Below, in pieces: positions 42,650-48,966 of a stretch of DNA of 48,966 nucleotides. This stretch comes from an uncultured Clostridia bacterium. Lineage in GTDB: Bacteria > Bacillota > Clostridia > Christensenellales > Borkfalkiaceae. The stretch spans positions 1-48,966 of the forward strand of contig CANQPO010000007.1 of assembly GCA_947625695.1 (NCBI GenBank), given 5' to 3'. The position numbers and the translations under genes were made by a program. Each line of letters opens with the position of its first letter. The first letter of the stretch is position 1. The notes beneath the pieces were generated by a model that saw only the letters and a list, made by a program, of their open reading frames with translations, was not told where the DNA came from and did no database searches.

Positions 42650-42654
42650 GTGGT

Positions 42655-42965
42655 AGTTGGGAATGTTGCCCACCCCCTTGATCCCCCTCCAATGGAGGGG
42701 GTTCCGCTTACATGCCCCCTCCTTAGGAGGGGGGGTAGGGGGGTGGTGTCCTAAATAACGTCATTTCGACCGCGCGCAGTTCTGTTTCTCTAAGCGCGGC
42801 ACGAGCCGCAGGCGAAGTACCAAGCGCAGCGCGTGGAGAAATCTCACCTTATGAAAAATGCGGTAGAGATGTCTCGACTACGCTCGACATGACATTTGAG
42901 AAAGGCGCACTGCATCCTCTCTTCTGTCATTTCGACCTAGCGCAGCGCGTGGAGAAATCTCCCCC
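42655..42965. repeat. Dispersed palindromic repeat cluster
   Basis: CCCACCCCCTTGATCCCCCTCC with GGAGGGGG, then a GTCATTTCGACCGCGCGCAG ... CTACGCTCGACATGAC element (42760-42895) enlarged by an insert, then a lone half element CGACCTAGCGCAGCGCGTGG (42932). No gene is seen. Confidence 0.85.
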
Positions 42966-43000
42966 TCACCCCCGCAAAAATGAAAACTTTTCCAATACCC

Positions 43001-43029
43001 TTGACAAATTTTCGTCGCTATATTATAAT
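43001..43029 (+). promoter_or_regulatory. Consensus promoter of the GH43 genes
   Basis: TTGACA, 17 bases, TATAAT; start near 43036, about 20 bases before the RBS. Confidence 0.9.
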
Positions 43030-43057
43030 AAAGAAAATTCATTCAGGGGGAAATGGT

Positions 43058-44545
43058 ATGAAAAAGCGCTATCCCGTGCTTGCGGGAATTTTGAGCGTCG
43101 CGCTCCTTTTCGGGACTGTCGCCTGCGGCGAAGAAGGCGGCGGAACAGGGAGCGGCGATTGGTACGACAAGGACATTTGGATGACGGCGGCAACTGCGCC
43201 CACGGCGGAGGCCGTTTTGCCCACATCGGCGAATTTGAGCACTGTCGCCGTGCACGACCCGTCCGTCTTTTACGACGACGTGACGGAGAAATATTACGCT
43301 TTCGGCACCCACTACGCCGTGGCGAGCTCGTCCGACCTCATCTCGTGGAAACAGGAAGCCTCCGACAACGGCTGGACGACCCTCTACGACAAGGAAAATC
43401 CCTTTGTCGGCGCGGGGAACAGAAGCTGGCCCCGCGCGCTTGAAAAATCGGTCACTGCGGCGGCCGTTCAGGACAAGGGGAACGACACCATCTCCACCAC
43501 CTGGGCGCCCGACGTCATGAAGATCGGCAGCCGCTACTATATGTACTACTCCATCACTGACGCCTTCGGCTCGAGCAAGTCGCTCATCGGCAGAGTCAGC
43601 GCCCGCAACGTGATGGGGCCCTATTCCAACGACGAGATCATCGTGCAGTCCTTCGGCGGGGGCGGCCAGCCCAACTGCATCGACCCCGAGCTCTTCTACG
43701 ACAAGGAGGGCAAACTTTGGATGGTGTACGGTTCCCACTATGCTGGGATCTTCATCAAGGAGCTCGATAAGGACGGCCTTCCCGTCGTCAGCGACTCCAC
43801 AAGCGACGACTATTACGGCACCCTCGTTTGGAAAGGCGGGGCGAAGGTTGTGGAAGGTCCCTTCGTGTTCTACAACGCCGAGACCGACTATTATTATCTC
43901 ATGACGACGTTCGGCGATCTCAGCTCCGACTACAATATGCGCGTGGCGCGGAGCAAGTCGCCCACGGGCCCCTACACCGACATCGCCGAGCATGACCTCA
44001 CCAGATATTCGGACGACAACGGCGTAAAACTTGCGGGCAACTATCAATTCACGGGCGGCGCGACCAACACCGCGCTCGGACACAATTCCGTCATCAAAAA
44101 GGACGGCAAGTACCTCGTCGTCTGCCACGTCCGCAACGCGGTGGGCGGCATGCACCATCTCGAAGTCAGACAGCTCTATTTCAACAAGGACGGCTGGCCC
44201 GTCATGTCCCCCGACCGCTACGTCGGCGAGAGCGTGGGCACGGTAACGGCGGATAAACTTGCCGGCGATTACGACGTGATCGTCCACACTAAGGGCACCA
44301 CCAAAGATTATGCGAAGTCCGCAGTCTATTCCCTCACGGCAGACGGAAAGATCTTGAGCGGCGAGACGGAGGCGGGCACGTGGTCGATCTCCGAGGGGTA
44401 TTACTGCACGATCACCCTCAGCGGCGTCACCTATAACGGCGTCGTCGCGCCCGGGTGGAGAGACTACGGCACAGCGAAGGGCGTCTATTGCATGACCGCG
44501 ACTTCCGACGCAGGGCTCCCCATTTGGCTCAATTTCGCAGGCTGA
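43058..44545 (+). CDS. Secreted GH43 glycoside hydrolase (arabinan endo-1,5-alpha-L-arabinanase-like), lipoprotein
   Basis: 495 residues from ATG 43058 (AGGGGG seven bases upstream). Lipoprotein signal ending TVAC (Cys23). The five-bladed propeller has all three acidic active-site residues: Asp67 in HDPS, Asp near 209 in NCIDPEL, Glu near 266 in VEGPF. FGDLSSDYNMRVARSKSPTGPY and GHNSVIKKDGKYLVVCHVRN are typical of arabinanases. The last 90 residues form the small beta domain seen after GH43 (about 400-495). It would cut arabinan at the cell surface and feed the neighbouring transporter. Confidence 0.92.
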   Translation: MKKRYPVLAGILSVALLFGTVACGEEGGGTGSGDWYDKDIWMTAATAPTAEAVLPTSANLSTVAVHDPSVFYDDVTEKYYAFGTHYAVASSSDLISWKQEASDNGWTTLYDKENPFVGAGNRSWPRALEKSVTAAAVQDKGNDTISTTWAPDVMKIGSRYYMYYSITDAFGSSKSLIGRVSARNVMGPYSNDEIIVQSFGGGGQPNCIDPELFYDKEGKLWMVYGSHYAGIFIKELDKDGLPVVSDSTSDDYYGTLVWKGGAKVVEGPFVFYNAETDYYYLMTTFGDLSSDYNMRVARSKSPTGPYTDIAEHDLTRYSDDNGVKLAGNYQFTGGATNTALGHNSVIKKDGKYLVVCHVRNAVGGMHHLEVRQLYFNKDGWPVMSPDRYVGESVGTVTADKLAGDYDVIVHTKGTTKDYAKSAVYSLTADGKILSGETEAGTWSISEGYYCTITLSGVTYNGVVAPGWRDYGTAKGVYCMTATSDAGLPIWLNFAG

Positions 44546-44569
44546 ATTCTTGTAAAAACCAACGGTAGC

Positions 44570-44594
44570 GATATCCCCCGAAAAGGGGGATATC
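44570..44594 (+). promoter_or_regulatory. Intercistronic hairpin between the two GH43 genes
   Basis: GATATCCCCC, loop GAAAA, GGGGGATATC, a perfect 10-bp stem without a T-run. A stabilising or processing role is more likely than termination. Confidence 0.7.
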
Positions 44595-44633
44595 TCATAA
44601 AAACGCAATACGTATGCAAAAATAAGGTGTGAT

Positions 44634-46121
44634 ATGGCGATCAGATATCCGAAAAATCCCCACTTCAACAAACTGCAAATGCGCTCGCCCGACTACAAAA
44701 ACTGGCAGGAGGGCTGTGCGCACGATCCCTCCCTCCTCGAGTGGGAGGGGGTGTACTATGCCTATTCCACCGACACGTTCGGCGCGCCGAGCGGCTATCA
44801 GATCAGGAAGAGCGTCGATCTTCTGCATTGGGAGTACGTCGGTTCGGCGTTCGACATGGAGGATACCGCCGTGCTTTACAAGCGCGGCAGAGGGGACCTT
44901 CAGCCCGCTTACGAATGGTGCATGACGGCGAGCTCGGAGGTGGGCTACGGCGTGTGCGCCCGCAAGGACGGCACCATGGCGTTCTGGGCGCCCCACTGCG
45001 TGCGGGGCGCGGATGGGAAGTTCTGGCTATACTTCTGTTTAACGGGCTATTTTGGGGGCAGCAAGTCCTGCATCGGGCTCGCGAAGTCCGATCGGCCCGA
45101 CGGCGGTTTTCGCTTTGTGGGGCTGATTTTGCGCTCTCCCGCGGGCTGGCGCACCCCGAACTGCATCGACCCGCAGTTTTTCTCCGCCGAGGGCAGGAGC
45201 TTTCTCGTGTACGGCTCCTTCGGGCTCGGCATCTACCTCATCGAGCTCGACCCTGCAACGGGGCTGAGGAAGGACGGGCTCACCTACACCGAATTCGCGC
45301 GGAAACATTGCACGTTTGCGCAATATTACGGCACGCCGCTCGCGCGCGGCTCCCTCGAGGGGGGCGTGGTACACTACCATGAGGGGGTGGACGTGCTCGA
45401 AAAGGGCAGATGGGTCAAGAAAAATTACTACTATCTCATGTGCTCCTACGGTTCCCTCTCCTCCGCCTACAACATGCGCTGCGGCAGGAGCGAAAAGCCC
45501 GAGGGCCCCTATGTGGACGTCAACGGGAATTTGCTCGTCTGCTCCACCGATCTGGGCACGGGGAACAAGCTCCTCGGCAGTTTCCGCAGGGAAGGCGAGC
45601 CCGACTTCTACTGCCCCGGGCACAACGACATGTTCACAACGTCGGGCGGGGTCAACCTCATCTCATACCACTGCCGCACCAATTATTTCATCGAGCAGGG
45701 TATGAGCCGCTCCAATAATTTCCACTATCTGTATTTGGGGCAGTACGCCTTCAACTCGGACGGCTGGATCGTGATGAACTCCAACCGCTACGCGGGCGAG
45801 GAATTGCAGGATGTGACGGCGGAGGAGCTTCTCAACATCACGGCGGGCAAGTTCGAGGCGGTTCGCTTCCTGCAGGGGTATAAAACGGTGACGGCGAAGC
45901 GGGTGGAACTTCTTCCCGACGGTACCCTCCGCGGCGGGTACAAGGGTACGTGGCAGATGTACGGGAGCCACTATATTTCGGTGACGATAGACGGCGAGGA
46001 GTATCTCGGCGTGGTCATGCCGGCGTGGCACGAAGGGCAGGGCGCGGCGGGGCTCACGGTCACGGCGCTCGGCAGAACCTGCGGCATGGCCCTCCACCTC
46101 GACAGCACGTACCATATTTGA
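44634..46121 (+). CDS. Cytoplasmic GH43 glycoside hydrolase (arabinanase/arabinofuranosidase-like)
   Basis: 495 residues, no signal peptide, so intracellular. Asp31 in CAHDPS, Asp near 179 in NCIDPQF and Glu in YHEGVD near 249 are the likely active-site acids; the last motif differs from the usual EGP. YGSLSSAYNMRCGRSEKPEGPYVD and PGHNDMFTT are conserved GH43 parts. A C-terminal beta domain (about 395-490, RVELLPDGTLRGGYKGTW) parallels that of the preceding secreted enzyme, indicating paralogy. It probably finishes degradation of imported oligosaccharides. 88 bases after the first GH43; no separate promoter seen. Confidence 0.9.
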   Translation: MAIRYPKNPHFNKLQMRSPDYKNWQEGCAHDPSLLEWEGVYYAYSTDTFGAPSGYQIRKSVDLLHWEYVGSAFDMEDTAVLYKRGRGDLQPAYEWCMTASSEVGYGVCARKDGTMAFWAPHCVRGADGKFWLYFCLTGYFGGSKSCIGLAKSDRPDGGFRFVGLILRSPAGWRTPNCIDPQFFSAEGRSFLVYGSFGLGIYLIELDPATGLRKDGLTYTEFARKHCTFAQYYGTPLARGSLEGGVVHYHEGVDVLEKGRWVKKNYYYLMCSYGSLSSAYNMRCGRSEKPEGPYVDVNGNLLVCSTDLGTGNKLLGSFRREGEPDFYCPGHNDMFTTSGGVNLISYHCRTNYFIEQGMSRSNNFHYLYLGQYAFNSDGWIVMNSNRYAGEELQDVTAEELLNITAGKFEAVRFLQGYKTVTAKRVELLPDGTLRGGYKGTWQMYGSHYISVTIDGEEYLGVVMPAWHEGQGAAGLTVTALGRTCGMALHLDSTYHI

Positions 46122-46124
46122 TGA

Positions 46125-46965
46125 AATTGCTGTCCCCCGCGCAGCGGGGACTTGTTCTCTTGCCCACCCCTTGAGGGGTGGGTGGCGAGCGTAGCAAGAC
46201 GGAAGGGGTGTCGTAAAATATTACACCCCCTCAGTCACTCACTACTTTCGTGCCGGCTCCCCCTCAAGGGGCAGCTGAGAGTCGCCATTCTGAAATGTCA
46301 TTCCGCCTCGCGCTTTCTCAATTTGTCATTTCGACCAAGCGTAGCGCGTGGAGAAATCTCACCTTATTATATTTACGTCACCCTGAGCCGCTGAGTATCA
46401 CGAGGCGTGTCGAAGGGTGTCCGCATTATAATAAGGACATGTTTCGACAAGCTCAACATGACGTGATTTGGGAATGTTTACCCACCCCCTTAGTCCCCCT
46501 CCCACGGAGGGGGCCCGCCCGATACTGCGTCATTCCGAGCCGTGCAGGAAAGAACGAAGTCCGACATGGCAATTCTCCGAGGGAATCTTGTTACGTCCAA
46601 GTACGCTTAAAACCACACCCAAATGTACCAAGATGCCTTCGCGGACTTGCTTCCATAGACTGCGTAGAAAGGGTGCGGCTCAGCATGACGCTTCGGAGGA
46701 ACCACGTAGTTCCCCCTCCGCGGGAGGGGGTTTTGTTTTGCTGTCCCTCGCGCAAGCGGGGGAAAGTACCCGAGCAACGCGAGGGGGAAAGGGGGACCAT
46801 ATTCTTGCTGTCCCTGAAAGGGAAAGTGGCGCGTAAGCGCCGAAAGGGTTCTCGAAAAACCCCTCAGTCACCTGCGGTGCCAGCTCCCCTACAGGGGCGC
46901 CAAGAAAATAAGGAGCCCCTTCCCTACCCTCCCCCCAACTTGTTGGGGGGAGGTAAGAAAAAACC
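46125..46965. repeat. Very large cluster of dispersed palindromic repeats
   Basis: No gene is seen. Modules: CTGTCCCCCGCGCAGCGGGG, a lone GTCATTTCGACCAAGCGTAGC half (46326), the CGTCACCCTGAGCCGCTGAG ... CAACATGACGTGATT element (46377-46467), CCACCCCCTTAGTCCCCCTCC (46482), the 165-base inverted-repeat element (46527-46691), CTGTCCCTCGCGCAAGCGG (46741), CTGTCCCTGAAAGGGAAAG, CTCAGTCACCTGCGGTGCC with CTCCCCTACAGGGG and CTACCCTCCCCCCAACTTG. Confidence 0.87.
46527..46691. mobile_element. MITE-like element, copy 1
   Basis: 165 bases bounded by GCGTCATTCCGAGCCG and, inverted, GCGTCATGCTGAGCCG (14 of 16 match). The interior is nearly the same as copy 2 (47799-47962), including GAATCTTGTTACGTCCAAGT and CCAAGATGCCTTCGCGGACT. 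No transposase is encoded. Confidence 0.7.
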
Positions 46966-46966
46966 C

Positions 46967-46995
46967 TTGACAAAATCTCCTCTTTCGGTTACAAT
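46967..46995 (+). promoter_or_regulatory. Strong promoter of the structured leader at 47002
   Basis: TTGACA, 17 bases, TACAAT; the start falls at about 47002, the first base of the long stem. Confidence 0.87.
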
Positions 46996-47001
46996 AGAAA
47001 T

Positions 47002-47151
47002 GCGACAACAATAGAATAAAATTGACTTAGACAACATACTATATTTTTGCCATTGGGCGGAACAAGTATGTTGTTTAAGCATCCTTCTATTGTTGTCGCA
47101 GACAATACCGCCGATGGAGCGCGTCTCCTTTGGGGTACGCGCTTTATTTTT
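47002..47151 (+). ncRNA. Candidate riboswitch or attenuator RNA with pseudoknot and intrinsic terminator
   Basis: Outer stem 47002-47016 with 47085-47099 (15 bp perfect, starting GCGACAACAATAGAA). Inner stem 47026-47040 with 47065-47079 (15 bp with one G-U, CTTAGACAACATACT). Internal loop of 9 and 5 bases. The 24-base apical loop carries GGCGG (47056-47060), complementary to CCGCC at 47108-47112 just 3' of the outer stem, a potential pseudoknot. Then a terminator stem 47119-47142 followed by TTTATTTTT. The RNA begins at the promoter's expected start. The order aptamer-like fold, terminator, RBS, gene is that of a transcriptional riboswitch, but no known class was recognised. Confidence 0.7.
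47119..47151 (+). terminator. Intrinsic terminator within the leader of the 81-residue gene
   Basis: GCGCGTCTCC, loop TTT, GGGGTACGCGC (one bulged base) then TTTATTTTT, 18 bases before the next RBS-ATG. It either ends a small RNA or controls the gene by attenuation. Confidence 0.85.
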
Positions 47152-47169
47152 ACAAAAGAGGAGAATGAC

Positions 47170-47415
47170 ATGAAAGATCGAAAAGTGGAATTGGTCATCA
47201 ACGAGGTTTTGCGGCGGTTGGCAGAGGATAATGCGGGGCTTACGATCTCTCCCATAGACGAACGCCCCTATCTGCTCACCGAAAAAGATATTCTGCGCGA
47301 CCTTGCCATCTTTGCCGACGAGGTGTTTGATGCAGAGACGGAGCAGGAGGAGTCCGCGGTCGTCGTCAAATTCCACAACGGTCAGACGTTCCGCATCATC
47401 GTAGAGGAAACATAG
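47170..47415 (+). CDS. Small acidic protein of unknown function downstream of a structured leader
   Basis: 81 residues from ATG 47170, with GAGGAG six bases upstream. The frame is open further upstream through the RNA stems, but those starts lack a good RBS. Sequence MKDRKVELVINEVLRRLAED begins with an amphipathic helix; ISPIDERPYLLTEKDILRDLAIFADEVF follows, and the end VVVKFHNGQTFRIIVEET looks like two beta strands. No family recognised. Its only obvious control is the promoter-structured RNA-terminator module in front of it, so it is presumably made only under a specific signal. Confidence 0.75.
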   Translation: MKDRKVELVINEVLRRLAEDNAGLTISPIDERPYLLTEKDILRDLAIFADEVFDAETEQEESAVVVKFHNGQTFRIIVEET

Positions 47416-48000
47416 GCCCACTCCTTACCTCCATCCTAAGGAGGGGGTTCCGTTTGCCCCCTCCGTGGGAGGGGGTTTTGCTTGCTGTCCCTCGCGCAAG
47501 CGCGTCATTTCGCCCCGCGCTTCTTATTTGTCATTTCGACCGTAGCGAATGCAATGAGCGGAGTGGAGAAATCTCACATTATTCTCATGTGGTAGAGATT
47601 TCTCGACTACGCTCGAAATGACATTTGAGAAAATATAGCCGCTACTGTTCTAAACACGTCCCCCTGAGCGTGTCGAAGGGTGTCCGCATTATAATAAGGA
47701 CATGTTTCGACAAGCTCAACATGACGTGATTGGGGAATGTTTGCCCACTCCCTTAGTCCCCCTCCAATGGAGGGGGTTTTGTATGCCCGCCCGATACTGC
47801 GTCATTCCGAGCCGTGCAGAAAAGAACGAAGTCCGACTCGGAAAGTCTCCGAGGGAATCTTGTTACGTCCAAGTACGCTTAAAACCACACCCAAACGTAC
47901 CAAGATGCCTTCGCGGACTTGCTAACGGGACTGCGTACCTACATTTCGGCTCAGCATGACGCTTAGGCTGAACTATGTGGCTTCCCCTCCGTGGGGCGGG
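47416..48000. repeat. Large cluster of dispersed palindromic repeats
   Basis: CTGTCCCTCGCGCAAGCG, a GTCATTTCGACCGTAGCG ... CTACGCTCGAAATGAC hairpin (47530-47625), CGTCCCCCTGAGCGTGTCG ... CAACATGACGTGATT (47657-47730), CCCACTCCCTTAGTCCCCCTCC and the second MITE-like copy. 48001-48050 contains a short CA/TA dinucleotide run (ACACACACATATATATAT) and nothing else recognised. Confidence 0.85.
47799..47962. mobile_element. MITE-like element, copy 2
   Basis: 164 bases with the same imperfect 16-base terminal inverted repeats as 46527-46691 and a near-identical interior, 1.27 kb away in the same orientation. Confidence 0.7.
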
Positions 48001-48050
48001 CTATACGCGCGTACACACACATATATATATAAATAGGAATAATAGAAACA

Positions 48051-48084
48051 GCCGCGGGGCGCTTTTTACAAAGCGCCCCGCGGC
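48051..48084 (-). terminator. Terminator-like hairpin after the small membrane protein gene
   Basis: A perfect 15-bp stem (GCCGCGGGGCGCTTT with its complement, four-base loop). On the minus strand it is followed by TGTTTCTATTATT. It could also insulate the rRNA region from upstream plus-strand transcripts. Confidence 0.7.
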
Positions 48085-48158
48085 ATTCCAATAATATTTC
48101 AAATTCTATGTCCGCAATTCAACCACGTTTCAACCACATTTCAAACTTTAAGCCTGCT

Positions 48159-48401
48159 TTACTTCTTCCCATTCAAGCGGTCGTTCTCTTCATCGCTGTT
48201 CATGTAGTCGGCATGCGGCTCCTCGGGGGGCCTGCGGAAGGGGTTGCCGTTCTTGCATAGGAACATGAGGCAGGCAAAGAGGAGTGCCGCACCCACGCCG
48301 ATAAAGGCATAGAGCCAGCCGCACAAAATTCCCAAAATCAGGATGGACGCCACGCTCAACACCGAAAGTACGCAAAAAATCGTCTGAAAAATTTGTCTCA
48401 T
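48159..48401 (-). CDS. Small two-helix membrane protein of unknown function
   Basis: 80 residues from ATG 48401 (MRQIFQTIFCVLSVLSVASIL); earlier in-frame starts lie at or upstream of the promoter -10 box and are excluded. Two membrane helices (about 3-25 and 28-48) are followed by a hydrophilic tail NPFRRPPEEPHADYMNSDEE. RBS GGAAA is weak. Promoter 48433-48461. It reads away from the rRNA operon. Function unknown. Confidence 0.7.
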   Translation of the reverse strand: MRQIFQTIFCVLSVLSVASILILGILCGWLYAFIGVGAALLFACLMFLCKNGNPFRRPPEEPHADYMNSDEENDRLNGKK

Positions 48402-48432
48402 TGCAAAAATTTCCAAGTATAAGTTTTCTTTC

Positions 48433-48461
48433 ATTGTAGCATAATGGGAGCGAAAATACAA
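48433..48461 (-). promoter_or_regulatory. Promoter of the small membrane protein gene
   Basis: TTGTAT, 17 bases, TACAAT on the minus strand, giving a leader of about 25 bases. Confidence 0.7.
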
Positions 48462-48538
48462 CATCTTGTGGTCAAAAATCGGCAAGAAAAAAAACAAAAA
48501 AATTTCCGAAAAAAACCCAAAAAAGTTGCGAAAAACAG

Positions 48539-48567
48539 TTGACTTCTCTTTTTGGGTGTGATAGAAT
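48539..48567 (+). promoter_or_regulatory. rRNA operon promoter P1
   Basis: TTGACT, 17 bases, TAGAAT, preceded by AAAAGTTGCGAAAAACAG. The same upstream block recurs at P2, 113 bases downstream. Confidence 0.75.
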
Positions 48568-48651
48568 GAACAAGCTGTCCGAAAGGAAGGCGAAAATAAA
48601 CGCAAATACTCATCGGAAATAAAAATTTTTCGAGAAAGTTGCGAAAATCGC

Positions 48652-48681
48652 TTGACTTGATCTATAAGCCTGTGTTATAAT
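48652..48681 (+). promoter_or_regulatory. rRNA operon promoter P2
   Basis: TTGACT, 18 bases, TATAAT, preceded by GAAAGTTGCGAAAATCGC, nearly the same as upstream of P1. Tandem promoters are usual for rRNA operons. Confidence 0.85.
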
Positions 48682-48907
48682 AGGTAGGCTAAACTCCTGA
48701 AGGAGCGGATAGCACCGAGCTGTTGCTCGGGATCATGCAGATTAAAAATAGAATAAGAAAGAAACGATTTTTTGTAACACAAAAAGCAGTTTCTGTCAAT
48801 TTTTTGAGCAGACAATAGTACTCAAAACAAAGTCAGCAAAAAGATAACGAGAATTTATTCAAGTTAGAGCCGTCGGTGCGGTTTAGCCCGCATCGGCTTT
48901 AAACAAT
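48682..48907 (+). other. Leader of the rRNA transcript
   Basis: AT-rich leader between P2 and mature 16S. It holds short hairpins near 48693-48736 (CTCCTGAAGGAG; CCGAGCTGTTGCTCGG) and a ten-pair stem near 48871-48896 (GTCGGTGCGG with CCGCATCGGC, two G-T pairs). These probably take part in antitermination and precursor processing. No protein gene is seen. Confidence 0.6.
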
Positions 48908-48966
48908 TAAACTTAAGAGTTTGATTCTGGCTCAGGATGAACGCTGGCGGCGTGCTTAACACATGC
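48908..48966 (+). rRNA. rrs: 16S ribosomal RNA, 5' end (cut by window edge)
   Basis: AGAGTTTGATTCTGGCTCAG at 48916-48935, the universal 16S start, followed by GATGAACGCTGGCGGCGTGC. The mature 5' end is placed eight bases before AGAGTTTGAT by analogy. The rest lies outside the window. The gene runs away from the candidate origin. Confidence 0.98.

Noticed and set aside
42605..44617. Palindrome ATACGTAT at 42611-42618 and 44609-44616 as a sugar-regulator operator
   Set aside because: It lies after the transporter stop codon in one case, and a similar ATACGTAT also occurs at the parA start (35655-35662). Too short and misplaced to support.
46250..47014. Long plus-strand open frames across the repeat cluster
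   Set aside because: They translate the repeats themselves; the same peptide (CYVQVRLKPHPNVPRCLRGL) appears twice only because the 165-base element is duplicated. No RBS or domain.
47047..47169. Upstream extension of the 81-residue protein
   Set aside because: The frame is open through the RNA stems, but starts there have no good RBS while ATG 47170 has GAGGAG at proper spacing, and the two 15-bp stems are better explained as RNA structure.

Overview
The window looks like the replication-origin region of a low-GC-Gram-positive-type bacterium (Firmicutes, class Clostridia), probably an uncultured gut lineage and probably spore-forming. The main evidence is the block dnaN-rpmH-rnpA-yidD-yidC-jag plus rsmG on one side and yyaC-cvpA-ftsH-parA-parB on the other, three near-perfect parS sites, a DnaA-box-like AT-rich gap, and the 5' end of a 16S rRNA gene at the right edge. 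Spore-linked families (PdaB-type deacetylase, YyaC, Spo0J/Soj) and two promoters that resemble sporulation sigma-E and sigma-F sites point to sporulation. Coding DNA is rather GC-rich, so long antisense reading frames are common and were ignored.

Layout. From 1 to 32.4 kb almost every gene is on the minus strand; from 32.5 to 47.4 kb every gene is on the plus strand. This fits bidirectional replication from about 29-33 kb. Left arm: pdaB (cut by the edge), comF, an acidic zinc-ribbon protein, a large lipoprotein with a C-terminal membrane anchor, an esterase, rplM-rpsI, a sugar acetyltransferase, a short alaS, a DUF559 protein, cysE-cysS, an HTH protein, an Lgt operon facing an XRE regulator, a DeoR regulator, a DegV protein, a small XRE regulator facing a probable structured RNA, GTP-type PEP carboxykinase, two uncharacterised proteins, rsmG-SLOG, then jag-yidC-yidD-rnpA-rpmH and dnaN. 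Upstream of dnaN lies a candidate oriC; dnaA is not in the window. Next come a beta-helix carbohydrate-binding lipoprotein, a small protein and yyaC.

Right arm: cvpA, parS cluster, ftsH, parA-parB, then an arabinan/oligosaccharide block: a very large solute-binding lipoprotein, two MalF/MalG-type permeases, a secreted GH43 and a cytoplasmic GH43, with no ATPase gene (a shared ATPase elsewhere is implied). After a repeat-rich stretch there is a strong promoter feeding a highly structured leader with a pseudoknot and an intrinsic terminator in front of an 81-residue unknown protein, then a small membrane protein and the rRNA operon with duplicated promoters.

Intergenic gaps from 7 to 25 kb and from 42.6 to 48 kb are packed with dispersed palindromic (REP/MITE-like) repeats; none is seen in the 18 kb around the origin. 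The strongest candidates for undescribed biology are the structured RNAs at 47002-47151, 17950-18132 and 37602-37703, and a recurring promoter layout that predicts leaderless mRNAs.
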